Shown here piece by piece: positions 23,392-32,303 of a stretch of DNA of 64,000 nt. This stretch comes from Desulfobacterales bacterium. GTDB taxonomy: Bacteria > Desulfobacterota > Desulfobacteria > Desulfobacterales > JAEINQ01. The stretch spans positions 1 to 64,000 of the forward strand of contig JAEINQ010000025.1 in the NCBI GenBank assembly GCA_016342285.1. Direction: 5' to 3'. Each line of letters begins with the position of its first letter. Positions within the stretch are counted from its first letter, which is position 1. The notes beneath the pieces are model-generated. The model did no database searches and was not told the DNA's origin. It saw nothing but the letters and a program-made list of their open reading frames with translations. The position numbers and the translations under genes were made by a program.

Positions 23392-24729
23392 TTGGAAAAT
23401 ACACTGATATTGTCGAAAATTAACAAGATTCTCAATCATCCCGGTTTTCGTCGCTATAGCATGAATACAATGTGGATGGTGAGCGAGCAAATATTGCGCC
23501 TCATTGCAGGATTGTTTGTGGGCATATGGGTAGCACGATATCTTGGGCCTGGGCAATTCGGACTTCTCAACTACGCGGTCGCCTTTACGGTGCTCTTTGG
23601 TGTCATCGCCAAGCTCGGGTTGGATGCGATCATTGTGCGCGATCTCGTAAATCAATCTCATCCGCTGGACGTCTATCTGGGTACCGCGTTTTGGCTCAAG
23701 GCCGTTGGCGCCAGCGTTGCCATGTCCTTCATCGCCATGGCTGTTCGATTTACTGCCAACGATGTGACCACAAATGGATATATATTTATTATCGCAGCGG
23801 GGTTGATATTTCAAAGCTTCGAGGTAATTGAATTTTACTTTCAATCGCAAGTGTTAGTTAAGTTTGTTTCCATCTGTAAAATGGTCCAGTTGAGCATCTC
23901 CTCTGTTCTAAAAATCTACATGGTGCTCAGTGGCTCGCAACTGATCAGCTTTGTACTGTTATCTTTATTTGACAACGCCACTCTCGCACTGAGCCTGTTT
24001 GTCGCGTATCAGCACCAACGGAAACCAGACTTTATCAAGTACTTTGATCTGCAGATAGCGAGAACGCTTCTCAAAGACTCATGGCCGCTCATCCTTTCAA
24101 GTATCGTCATCATGATCTATATGCGCATCGATCTGATCATGATCAAGGAAATGCTTGGCGAACATGAAGTCGGCGTCTATTCGGCCGCCGTTCGGTTGGG
24201 CGAAGTTTGGTATTTTATCCCGGTGATCATTGCAACCTCATTTTTTCCAGCCATACTCAATGCAAAAAAGCAAAGCGAAACATTGTATTATTCAAGGCTT
24301 AAACGCCTCTACGCTTTCATGGCCTGGTTCGCCATCATTATCGCCCTCTCGATGTCCTTGCTTTCCGACCGGCTGGTAATTCTACTCTATGGTGCACCTT
24401 ACAGCGCTGCCGGAAGGGTATTGACAATCCACATATGGTCGGGCGTGTTTGTTTTTGTCGGTGTGGTGAGCGGAAAGTGGCTGTTGGCAGAAAATCTGCA
24501 GTTGTTTTCAACGATTAATACATCCATCGGGGCTATTGCCAATGTCATCTTGAACTATGTTTTGATTCCTAAAATCGGCATAATTGGGTCAGCATGGGCG
24601 ACACTTATATCCTATTTTATAGCTGCTTATCTGTGTTTGGCTTTCTCTAAAAGAACAAGAATCAATTTTTTTAATATAACTAAAAGCATCTTTTTAATAA
24701 GGAATCTCAATGGTCGTAAAATTTTTTAA
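23392..24729 (+). CDS. Wzx-like polysaccharide/oligosaccharide flippase
   Basis: A 445-residue polytopic protein of the MATE/MOP superfamily (RfbX/Wzx). Signature blocks are 'NTMWMVSEQILRLIAGLFVG' near 24-43, 'WVARYLGPGQFGLLNYA' near 45-61 and about 12 hydrophobic segments. Such proteins flip undecaprenyl-linked O-antigen units across the inner membrane. The start appears to be TTG 23392; ATG 23461 would remove the conserved N-terminal helix. The last 20 bp overlap the next gene. Base composition begins to fall near its end, at the border of the AT-rich block. Confidence 0.9.
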   Translation: MENTLILSKINKILNHPGFRRYSMNTMWMVSEQILRLIAGLFVGIWVARYLGPGQFGLLNYAVAFTVLFGVIAKLGLDAIIVRDLVNQSHPLDVYLGTAFWLKAVGASVAMSFIAMAVRFTANDVTTNGYIFIIAAGLIFQSFEVIEFYFQSQVLVKFVSICKMVQLSISSVLKIYMVLSGSQLISFVLLSLFDNATLALSLFVAYQHQRKPDFIKYFDLQIARTLLKDSWPLILSSIVIMIYMRIDLIMIKEMLGEHEVGVYSAAVRLGEVWYFIPVIIATSFFPAILNAKKQSETLYYSRLKRLYAFMAWFAIIIALSMSLLSDRLVILLYGAPYSAAGRVLTIHIWSGVFVFVGVVSGKWLLAENLQLFSTINTSIGAIANVILNYVLIPKIGIIGSAWATLISYFIAAYLCLAFSKRTRINFFNITKSIFLIRNLNGRKIF

Positions 24730-25456
24730 ATCAATTCTGCCGAGAATTGCTATACAATATTTAGTAAATTTCAATAGACAATACTTAGACGGATATGCTG
24801 TTAAGTCATATTCCCAAGAAGGCGAAGACTTGATTTTACAGCGTGTTTTTGAAAAAAAATCCACAGGTTTCTATATTGATATTGGCGCGCACCATCCAAA
24901 AAGATTTTCTAATACCTATTTGTTTTATAAAAAAGGGTGGAATGGAATAAATATTGATGCGATGCCTGGTAGCATGGATTGCTTCAATAGGTCTCGCCCG
25001 AATGACATAAATCTGGAATATGGAATCGCTAATTTTGAAGGTGTTTTGACATATTATATGTTTAGTGAGCCTGCTTTGAACACCTTTTCAAGAGATTTAG
25101 CCCTTAATCGCATGGAAAACAGCCAAGCACTTTTGAGAAAAGCATCGATTCGTGTTTTCCCTCTGGAAACAATACTGAATAAATACTTGTCAGAAAATAG
25201 AGAAATTGATTTCATGACTATAGATGCCGAAGGCCTTGACTTTCCAATCATTACATCCAATGATTGGAACAGATACAGGCCGAAAGTTATCCTTATTGAA
25301 AGCCTATGCTTCGATTTATCGCAATCTGAAGACAATGAGATAATTAAATACCTAAGAGATAAAGGTTATGAACTTTTTGCAAAAACGTTCAATACTTTAT
25401 TCTTGAAACTAACAAAGTCAGCTATCATGTATTCTACTAATGTGTCTCCTTTTTGA
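24710..25456 (+). CDS. FkbM-family methyltransferase
   Basis: A 248-residue SAM-dependent methyltransferase of the FkbM type. It has 'YSQEGEDLILQRVF' near 35, 'FYIDIGAHHPKRFSNTYLFY' near 55 (SAM-binding DIGAHHP) and a late 'FMTIDAEGLDFPII' block near 165. FkbM enzymes O-methylate sugars or polyketides; in polysaccharide clusters they cap or decorate the glycan. It overlaps the flippase gene by 20 bp. It is AT-rich compared with the rest of the window. Confidence 0.85.
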   Translation: MVVKFFKSILPRIAIQYLVNFNRQYLDGYAVKSYSQEGEDLILQRVFEKKSTGFYIDIGAHHPKRFSNTYLFYKKGWNGINIDAMPGSMDCFNRSRPNDINLEYGIANFEGVLTYYMFSEPALNTFSRDLALNRMENSQALLRKASIRVFPLETILNKYLSENREIDFMTIDAEGLDFPIITSNDWNRYRPKVILIESLCFDLSQSEDNEIIKYLRDKGYELFAKTFNTLFLKLTKSAIMYSTNVSPF

Positions 25457-25529
25457 TTTCAACACAGGACCTTTCTACTTCGGCCTAACCTAAGCAATCC
25501 TTAAAAGAAAAAAGGAATCAGTTCCGACA

Positions 25530-25745
25530 AAATGACGGTTATGCCGGCAGCATTGAGGCTGCGGCAGGCCATATGGCTTCTTCCCATCAGATGAAGCGGT
25601 TTTAAAATCATTTTCCTGGAAGCGTTGCTTTCTGTTTCGGCGCCTTTTGCAGCGTCTGTTTATCTGGCGTTTTCAACTCACCCGGCCTGATCTCATCGGA
25701 CTGGACAGAGATACGATGGTTTCGGACGATGCCCGCCATCATTGA
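25530..25745 (+). pseudogene. Transposase remnant
   Basis: With one frameshift near 25605 the plus strand reads 'GYAGSIEAAAGHMASSHQMKRF', then 'WKRCFLFRRLLQRLFIW', then 'RPDLIGLDRDTMVSDDA' and a stop at 25743-25745. The last block resembles the first catalytic-Asp region of a DDE transposase family common in Desulfobacterales ('LDTMV-DND'). Both ends and most of the catalytic core are missing. The exact IS family cannot be fixed from this fragment. Confidence 0.55.
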
Positions 25746-25751
25746 CAGGCC

Positions 25752-25874
25752 CGTAAAAAGTCATTTGAAACCACAATGGCACAAAGACAACAAAGAAAGA
25801 ATCAGTTAATTTAGTGTGTTAACTTTGTGCCCTTTGTGTCTTTGTGTCTTTGTGGTAAATTTGTATTTTTTACG
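25752..25874. repeat. Palindromic element with nested inverted repeats
   Basis: Outer arms CGTAAAAA (25752-25759) and TTTTTACG (25867-25874) enclose ACCACAA/TTGTGGT and then GCACAAAG/CTTTGTGC. The right half carries repeated CTTTGTGT units. The 123-bp element lies right after the transposase remnant within the 683-bp gap between FkbM and the next gene. It resembles a MITE or REP-type element. Confidence 0.65.
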
Positions 25875-26075
25875 AGACCATCATCGTTGAGGTTATCTCT
25901 TTATTGCAATTTTAAGTTCCGATAAATAAGTTGTAAAATATTCTATAAGTCAGTACCATATCGTCTGTGATAACTTGCGAAATCGACTCATTTGTTCCTC
26001 GATTCGGTTGTAGCGACAACTCGGATCTTGGTGTAACAAATGGGTCGTTCATATGGCAGAGTCAATGAACCCTGA

Positions 26076-26094
26076 CCTTGCTCAGAGAGCAAGG
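26076..26094. repeat. Perfect 8+3+8 hairpin, related to the one at 12094-12112
   Basis: CCTTGCTC-AGA-GAGCAAGG has the same geometry as CCATGCCC-TGA-GGGCATGG at 12094-12112. Both are preceded by TGA and followed by a TTTC-containing stretch, and both lie near a GAGTC/GACTC motif. The arms differ by compensatory changes. Confidence 0.5.
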
Positions 26095-26139
26095 GTTTCT
26101 ATGCTGGACTAAATTTATAGGAAGGTGAAACAAACTAAT

Positions 26140-27099
26140 ATGCTTAGCACGTCTATTGCGTACATCGTATTTAACCGCCCAAACCTCACTAAGCAAACAT
26201 TTGGAGTGATACGCGAACAGCGCCCGTCACAACTTTTCATCATTGCCGATGGACCTCGTTCTGGACATCCTACAGATTCTGAACGATGTGCTAAGGTTCG
26301 TGAAATTGTGAAATGTGTCGACTGGCCTTGTCATGTCTACCGTAATTATTCCGAAATTAATCTTGGCCTGAAAAGCCGTGTAAGTAGCGGTCTTGATTGG
26401 GTTTTTAGTCAAGTTGAACGCGCGATTGTGCTGGAAGACGATTGCATGGCGCATCCGGACTTTTTCAATTTTTGTGATGTATTGCTGGAACGCTATGCCA
26501 CAGATGAGCGCGTGTGGGTAGTGACTGGCAACAACTTCCAAAATGGCCGAAAGCGCGGAGATGCGACATACTATTTTTCCAAATACAACCATTGCTGGGG
26601 TTGGGCATCATGGCGACGTGCTTGGCAAAACTATCACGGCGATCTTTCGTTCTGGCCTGAATGGAAAAATTCATCAGATTGGACAGCAAAAACCCCTAAC
26701 CCAATTGAACGCAGATATTGGGATAGCATCTTTGATCGGGTTTTTGCCGATAAAATCGACTCTTGGGCTAACCCTTGGACAGCAAGCATTTGGTACCATG
26801 GAGGCCTAACAGCAACTCCTAATGTAAATCTCGTTAGCAATATCGGCTTTGGAGACAATGGTACACATACCAAATCATTTGACAGTAGATTATCCGAACT
26901 GCCAGTGCATTCTATAGCAGAACTCACACATCCGATTCGAATTGAACAAAATATTCTTGCGGATAATTATGTTTTCGACCATACATTCGGTGGTCGCATT
27001 ATGCGGCTTCCATGGTCTCTATTGCATTTCCAGCATAGACTTTTTTCATTTCTATTTCGACGCATTAGCCATTTTCTTTCAACCAATGTCATACATTAA
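26140..27099 (+). CDS. Putative glycosyltransferase (GT-A fold, GT2-related)
   Basis: A 319-residue protein with a GT-A-like N-terminus: 'SIAYIVFNRPNLTKQTF' near 4-20, then 'FIIADGPRSGHPTD', and a DxD-like 'VLEDDCMAHPDFF' near residue 105 that would bind the nucleotide-sugar metal. The later 'CWGWASWRRAW' block is typical of the small family annotated as hemolytic-protein-like glycosyltransferases. No membrane segment is obvious. AGGAAGGTG precedes ATG 26140 by about 12 nt; GTG 26125 is an alternative. Acceptor and sugar are unknown. Base composition is AT-rich. Confidence 0.78.
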   Translation: MLSTSIAYIVFNRPNLTKQTFGVIREQRPSQLFIIADGPRSGHPTDSERCAKVREIVKCVDWPCHVYRNYSEINLGLKSRVSSGLDWVFSQVERAIVLEDDCMAHPDFFNFCDVLLERYATDERVWVVTGNNFQNGRKRGDATYYFSKYNHCWGWASWRRAWQNYHGDLSFWPEWKNSSDWTAKTPNPIERRYWDSIFDRVFADKIDSWANPWTASIWYHGGLTATPNVNLVSNIGFGDNGTHTKSFDSRLSELPVHSIAELTHPIRIEQNILADNYVFDHTFGGRIMRLPWSLLHFQHRLFSFLFRRISHFLSTNVIH

Positions 27100-27170
27100 C
27101 CGGCAAGTCGTAAAGAAAAATTAAATAGCCTATCTATTAGCCATCTTCGTTTATATAGAAAGTAGAAATT

Positions 27171-28127
27171 ATGTCGTTTTCAATCATGTCTATCGCTACA
27201 CGCATATTTCAAAAGCTATTATACGCTTCAATTGATGATTTGCGATTCAATATTGGACAATCTCATATGCGCATTATGCGTTCTGTTTATCAAAATGTAA
27301 AGAGCCTCTACGATGTTGAATATAAAGTATTTTCACAATACGGAGAAGATGGTATCATTGATTACCTTTTAATGCGTCTCAATATAGTCAAGCCCAAATT
27401 CATTGAAATTGGAGTTGAGAATTATCATGAATGCAACACCCGTTTTTTATACCAAGACAAGACATCGTATGGCGTAATTATTGACTCCCAAAAAAATCTC
27501 TTGGCAAATGCAAAGAAAGTTCTTGGCCCCTATTTTTATATGGGAGAAATTCACCCCATCAGCCAATTTATTAATAAAGACAACGTGCTTGACATTTACA
27601 ACCAATTCATAAAGCTTTATGATGTTGACCTTTTCAGCTTGGATATAGATGGTATAGACTGGTGGGTTGTTAATACCCTACCGAAGAATTTTTCAAAAAT
27701 AGCAATCATAGAATATAATCCATACTTCGGTGGCAAATTGAATGTAACCGTACCATATCGCTCCGACTTCAATAGAATGAAATTCCATCACTCTGGACTT
27801 GCCTTTGGCGCCTCTTTGTTAGCAATGGTAAATTTAATGGATTATAAAGGGTTCGCATTTATTGGCTCAAATATCAACCACCATAACGCATTTTTTCTGA
27901 GAAAAGACCTTGTCCACCTTCTTTCTTTTAAACCCCCTTCCCCAAAGATTTATGAATCCTTTGCAGAAAACTTTAGCCGTGAAAGTCGCAGTAGTAATGG
28001 TGAGTTAGATTACGCAGGTGGCACAGATAGACTGTCTCGAATCAAGGATATTCAAGTAGTCGATCTCTCAATTAGCCCTTCTTGTCAGGTTATCCTCCAG
28101 CAGGCGAATGGATTTACTGGTTTATAA
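27171..28127 (+). CDS. Methyltransferase-fold protein, FkbM-related, function unknown
   Basis: A 318-residue protein. The block 'FSQYGEDGIIDYLLMRL' followed by 'KFIEIGVENYHECNTRFLY' places it with proteins that share the FkbM-like N-terminal pattern and a SAM-type glycine strand (EIGVEN). A central 'FSLDIDGIDWWVVNTL' resembles the second acidic motif (DIDG) of that fold. It is AT-rich and stands alone with about 70-190 bp gaps on each side. A role in modifying the surface glycan is inferred from its neighbours. Confidence 0.68.
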   Translation: MSFSIMSIATRIFQKLLYASIDDLRFNIGQSHMRIMRSVYQNVKSLYDVEYKVFSQYGEDGIIDYLLMRLNIVKPKFIEIGVENYHECNTRFLYQDKTSYGVIIDSQKNLLANAKKVLGPYFYMGEIHPISQFINKDNVLDIYNQFIKLYDVDLFSLDIDGIDWWVVNTLPKNFSKIAIIEYNPYFGGKLNVTVPYRSDFNRMKFHHSGLAFGASLLAMVNLMDYKGFAFIGSNINHHNAFFLRKDLVHLLSFKPPSPKIYESFAENFSRESRSSNGELDYAGGTDRLSRIKDIQVVDLSISPSCQVILQQANGFTGL

Positions 28128-28319
28128 AGAATCGAGGGGTAGGCCTCACGCCCACCGCCCTCCAGCATCACCCGACATACGTGGTCGTCTTTAGCGGTTC
28201 AAATAGTTGATGGCATATTCCAGCGTAGCCAGTCCCACATGAACACGCCTATAGGTCATGGGTTTCTAATTCGCACTAATATTTTGATCAAACCGAAAAC
28301 AAAAAAAGGCATCTTTAAA

Positions 28320-29009
28320 ATGAGTTATTTTTTGTTCCGTAAAATTAGTTATGATGACTACAAGAATTTTCAACTTCCAAAATACCTTGAAATCGTATTG
28401 CAGCGTCGTTTTTCAAAAAGTTGTAGAATCTTAGATTATGGTTGTGGTTTTGGCCAGATGCTTAATGCACTTCACAAGGCTGGCTTCACTAATCTTTACG
28501 GTGTAGAAATTGACAAACAAGCAATCGATCATACTGGAAAATCGCATTTACTAATTGATCCAAAAAGTCCGGAATGGAATCGAGCTTTTTTAAATCATTT
28601 TGAATTAATTATATTGAGCCATGTTTTAGAGCATATTCCTAAAAAGAAGATCATATCTTTCCTTGAGAATATTAAGAACCATCTGAAACCAGGAGGAAGT
28701 CTAATCATTATGGTTCCGAATGCACAGTCAAATACTGGTTGCTATTGGGCATTCGAAGATTTTACTCATGAATACCTTTTTACCTCCGGCAGTTTGTACT
28801 ACGTATTACGTGCCGCTGGTTTTACAAGCATTGAGTTTTTAGATCCAGACTGCACCGTCGGATTGCCCACTATAAGAAAATTCCTAAAACAAGCCTTGCT
28901 GTTAATATACAAATCGAAATTGTTCTTTTGGAATCAAGCATCTTCAAGCTCGTATCACAAACCAAGCCCGCAAATTTTTTCTTACGAAATAAAAGCTATA
29001 GCCAGTTAA
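28320..29009 (+). CDS. Class I SAM-dependent methyltransferase
   Basis: A 229-residue methyltransferase. SAM motif I 'ILDYGCGFGQMLNALHKAGF' lies near 38-57, the post-I acidic residue is in 'LYGVEIDKQAID', and motif 'LIILSHVLEHIPKK' is followed by 'LKPGGSLIIMVPNA'. It resembles Methyltransf_23 enzymes of O-antigen clusters. ATG 28320 has AAAGG 10 nt upstream; a longer frame to 28239 is unlikely. The C-terminal half 'WAFEDFTHEYLFTSG' is conserved in sugar or lipid-linked methyltransferases. Confidence 0.85.
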   Translation: MSYFLFRKISYDDYKNFQLPKYLEIVLQRRFSKSCRILDYGCGFGQMLNALHKAGFTNLYGVEIDKQAIDHTGKSHLLIDPKSPEWNRAFLNHFELIILSHVLEHIPKKKIISFLENIKNHLKPGGSLIIMVPNAQSNTGCYWAFEDFTHEYLFTSGSLYYVLRAAGFTSIEFLDPDCTVGLPTIRKFLKQALLLIYKSKLFFWNQASSSSYHKPSPQIFSYEIKAIAS

Positions 29010-29110
29010 CAAATATTCATAACTCTATTATGCAAATTTTACTATTTTGATGTTTCACTATACTCTCCTACAGAAATTATTGCTTCTGGACTTAAGAATT
29101 GATTTGACAA

Positions 29111-30277
29111 ATGAATATGACTAGTTCATTTAAATCGTTCTTTGAAATAAGCATTATTTTTATTACGTATATTTTTGATACTATCGTTCTTGCGTTAACT
29201 AAAAAACCGACCATTTCGCATGGTTTAGCTGTTATCCGTATGGATGCCATTGGCGATTTCATTCTTTGGCTGGATACAGCTAAAGAGCTGCAGCAACTAT
29301 ACCCTGAAACAAAAATAACTTTAATCGCCAACCAAATTTGGGCCGATCTGGCAGCCCTGTTACCATATTGGGACAAAGTGGTCGCAATAGACCGTAAAAG
29401 TTTAATCCGAAATCCGGCATATCGCCTGAAAATGTTAAGACGCATTCGTCGCTGGGGATTTGAATCGGCTATTCAGGCCACTTTCTCACGCGAATTTCGG
29501 TATGGAGACAGCGTCATTCGTGCATCCGGCGCCTTGCATCGGGTCGGAGCCATGTGCGACTTAAGCAATATTACGCAACTCCAAAGAAAAATCTCGAATA
29601 AATGGTACTCACACCTTGTACCATCCACCGACAGCCAATTGACAGAGATCGAACGAAATGCTGAATTTATACGAAGAATTGGACTTCCAAATTTCACTCC
29701 ACAAATTCCTATCCTGCCAAAATTAAAAGCACTAACATCTCCATTTATAATTCAAAAGCCGTATTTTGTTTTGTTCCCGGGCGCCTCGGATCCAATTCGA
29801 CGATGGCCTGTAGAATATTTCAGTGAAATCCTGTGTCGCTTGATAACATCGACAGGTATGGCTTCAGTGCTATGTGGAAGTAAAGAAGAACGATCCTTAT
29901 GTGAGCGTATAATAAACGTATCCGGAATGGTCGCGCTAAACTTAGCTGGTGATACAACTCTATCGGATCTCGTTGAATTGATCAGGGATGCTAGACTCCT
30001 TATCAGTAATGAAACATCCGCAATTCACATAGCCGCGGCTGTAAGCACTCCATCTGTTTGTATCCTTGGTGGAGGGCATTATGGGCGTTTTCTCCCGTAC
30101 AATTCAAAGACTGAAAGTCAAATAATTCCAATCCCCGTCACGCATAAAATGGATTGCTATAACTGCAATTGGATCTGCACTCAACCTCACGAACAAGGAA
30201 AGCCTGCCCCTTGCATTTCAAAAATTAACGTAGAACAAGTCTTAGAGTCGGTTAAACGAATATTGAATTGTAAATAG
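29111..30277 (+). CDS. Glycosyltransferase family 9 (heptosyltransferase-like)
   Basis: A 388-residue GT-B enzyme. 'GLAVIRMDAIGDFILWLDT' near 37-55 is the family's N-terminal loop with the conserved Asp-x2-GD. The C-terminal donor-binding domain has 'FVLFPGASDPIRRWPVEYF' near 218-236, 'CGSKEERSLCE' and 'LLISNETSAIHIAAA'. GT9 enzymes transfer ADP-heptose or related sugars to LPS core. Asn-Glu replaces the usual Asn-Asp in SN(D/E). A C-terminal Cys cluster ('DCYNCNWICTQP') is also typical. A GmhA-like isomerase at 21513 could supply heptose. Confidence 0.87.
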   Translation: MNMTSSFKSFFEISIIFITYIFDTIVLALTKKPTISHGLAVIRMDAIGDFILWLDTAKELQQLYPETKITLIANQIWADLAALLPYWDKVVAIDRKSLIRNPAYRLKMLRRIRRWGFESAIQATFSREFRYGDSVIRASGALHRVGAMCDLSNITQLQRKISNKWYSHLVPSTDSQLTEIERNAEFIRRIGLPNFTPQIPILPKLKALTSPFIIQKPYFVLFPGASDPIRRWPVEYFSEILCRLITSTGMASVLCGSKEERSLCERIINVSGMVALNLAGDTTLSDLVELIRDARLLISNETSAIHIAAAVSTPSVCILGGGHYGRFLPYNSKTESQIIPIPVTHKMDCYNCNWICTQPHEQGKPAPCISKINVEQVLESVKRILNCK

Positions 30278-30319
30278 AACGATCGCCGATATCCTTAAAC
30301 CCTTTGAAATCGAATTGAA

Positions 30320-30583
30320 TTATAAGGGGGGTGGTCGGTTAGCTCTACCTGTGTTAGTGTGCCATTCAGAGAGAGCTACTCTTATTGAGTTAAACACCTC
30401 GCTTTCTGAATAATGGCTCTTAGCAGGGTATCCGTTAAAGTTAAACCACAATAACACTGTCCTTTTTGGGTCTACCGCCATCATAACATCCAGTAAATAA
30501 TCGTAGATTGGGCATCGACAGATGGAACTATTGAATTGCTCAGAGAAAAAACGAGATAATTGATGTTTAGATATGTTGTCGCA
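30320..30583 (-). other. Open minus-strand frame in the 423-bp gap, possible remnant
   Basis: Between the GT9 gene and the next gene (30278-30700) the minus strand is open for about 87 codons and reads protein-like ('YDYLLDVMMAVDPKRTVLLW', then 'SHYSESEVFNSIRVALSEWH'). It has no upstream ATG before the internal Met pair and no ribosome site. It may be a relic or noise in AT-rich DNA. I do not recognise a family. Confidence 0.25.
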
Positions 30584-30700
30584 TCAAACGACCCTTGCAA
30601 TCGGAAGGTAGTATACACTTAAACGGTTTTTGGTCAATATATGGCTCTTTTTCAAGACCTCATTACATGACCTAATGAATTCATAGCGAGCTGAAAATTT

Positions 30701-31390
30701 ATGATAATCGGTTCCGGATTGTTGGCTCGTTCATTTTCTTGTGCGTATGCTCTACGTGATGACATATGCCTATATGCAGCGGGAGTTTCCAATTCAACTT
30801 GCGTAGATCATCGAGAATTTTTACGTGAACGTAAACGCCTTGAGGAAGCATTGCAAAAAACGGCGCATCTTGATGGATTTGTATATTTCGGAACTTGCAG
30901 CATCGCCGACCCGGATGCACGGAAAACACCTTATGTTCAACACAAACTTGAAATGGAAAAAATCGTTTCCAGACATCCTCGGTATTTAATTCTTCGATTG
31001 CCTCAGGTAGCAGGCAAAACGCCTAACCCACATACACTATTAAATTTTTTGTATGCACGCATTGCTCGCAGCGAAAGCTTCAACTTATGGCGAACGGCAA
31101 AACGCAATATCATTGACATATCCGATGCTTCATCGATCGCTGAGCATTTGATATCGGATATCTCCGCTCGTAATACGATCATAAACATTGCTAATCAAGT
31201 TAACTATTCTATTGTAGAAATCGTTAGAGAACTTGCTCGTATTACCGGCAAGAAAGCCGTTTACAAATCTGTAGATCGTGGCTCAAGTTATTTAATTGAT
31301 ATCAGCGATATTTCCAATATAATTGATAACGCTGGTTTCAATTTTGGCAAAGATTATCTTACAAATGTGCTGGAAAAATATTATAAATAA
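30701..31390 (+). CDS. NAD-dependent epimerase/dehydratase-like (extended SDR) protein
   Basis: A 229-residue Rossmann protein. 'IIGSGLLARSF' at 2-12 matches the N-terminal dinucleotide loop, 'FVYFGTCSIADPD' near 60-72 carries the SDR catalytic Ser/Thr region, and 'TPYVQHKLEMEKIV' near 76-89 has the YxxxK pair (Tyr78, Lys82). It is shorter than usual extended SDRs (about 300 aa). Probably it makes or modifies a nucleotide sugar. It starts at ATG 30701 in AT-rich DNA with no strong ribosome site. Confidence 0.75.
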   Translation: MIIGSGLLARSFSCAYALRDDICLYAAGVSNSTCVDHREFLRERKRLEEALQKTAHLDGFVYFGTCSIADPDARKTPYVQHKLEMEKIVSRHPRYLILRLPQVAGKTPNPHTLLNFLYARIARSESFNLWRTAKRNIIDISDASSIAEHLISDISARNTIINIANQVNYSIVEIVRELARITGKKAVYKSVDRGSSYLIDISDISNIIDNAGFNFGKDYLTNVLEKYYK

Positions 31391-31485
31391 TAGAGATCTT
31401 GTCTTAGTTGACTTCTTACTATACAAATTTAGTTTGTTTATGCCAGTATCATATAACCATCATATTTTCAACAGCGGATGGCTCA

Positions 31486-32223
31486 ATGAGAACTTTTATC
31501 TCGAAATTTGCTATGGTATTTAACGAAATTTTAAAACCATTTGGAATTAAACTTATCAGTGTTAAAACTGATATATTCAATATGCACTCTGCAATATTGC
31601 GCATTTATAGACACGGCATTAAAGTCGATAATATCATTGATATCGGCGCTTCAAATGGAATCTGGAGCAGCAATGCATTACCACATTTCCCACAATCCAA
31701 ATTTGTTGCTATCGAACCTCTCAGCGAGAGGAAAACGTCATTACAGAATCTTGCAAACAAATATCATAACTTCGATTACGAATTGTGTGTGGCAGGAGAA
31801 GCGGACGGCGTGTATGCCACACTAAACGTCGCGGATGACCTAGATGGCAGCACTGTCAATGGACACGGTGGCCAATCGAGACAAGTCCCCGTAAAAATGA
31901 TTGATACGATTGTTTTTGATAGGAATTTGACCGGGAGCTTTTTATTGAAATTCGATACACATGGCTACGAGGTCCAAATTCTTAAAGGCGCATTGGAAAC
32001 GCTCAAAAACACTTCTGTTATAATAATGGAAGTATACAATTTCAGGATCACCGAAAATTCGTTGCGCTTTCATGAGATGTGCGCCCACATGGAGACGTTG
32101 GGTTTTCGCTGCTATGATATTGTAGACCTCATGGTCAGAGATTATGATAACGCTTTCTGGCAAATGGATATATGTTTTTGCCGTTCTGATTCAAAAATTT
32201 TTCATTATGCTCAATACCTATGA
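31486..32223 (+). CDS. FkbM-family methyltransferase
   Basis: A 245-residue FkbM protein. 'NIIDIGASNGIWSSNALPHF' (SAM motif) near 45-64, 'FVAIEPLSERKTSLQNL' near 70, and 'SFLLKFDTHGYEVQILKGA' near 155-173 with the FkbM-typical LK(F/I)DxxGxE block. I chose ATG 31486; the longer frame to 31408 has no ribosome site. It is a second clear FkbM gene in this AT-rich block, after 24710-25456, suggesting more than one O-methylation on the glycan. Confidence 0.85.
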   Translation: MRTFISKFAMVFNEILKPFGIKLISVKTDIFNMHSAILRIYRHGIKVDNIIDIGASNGIWSSNALPHFPQSKFVAIEPLSERKTSLQNLANKYHNFDYELCVAGEADGVYATLNVADDLDGSTVNGHGGQSRQVPVKMIDTIVFDRNLTGSFLLKFDTHGYEVQILKGALETLKNTSVIIMEVYNFRITENSLRFHEMCAHMETLGFRCYDIVDLMVRDYDNAFWQMDICFCRSDSKIFHYAQYL

Positions 32224-32303
32224 AATAATAAACATAATCCTGTCTGTTTTCAAATTATTAATTTTACAATTAAATTATCATTCTAATCTCACGGAGATAT
32301 ATT

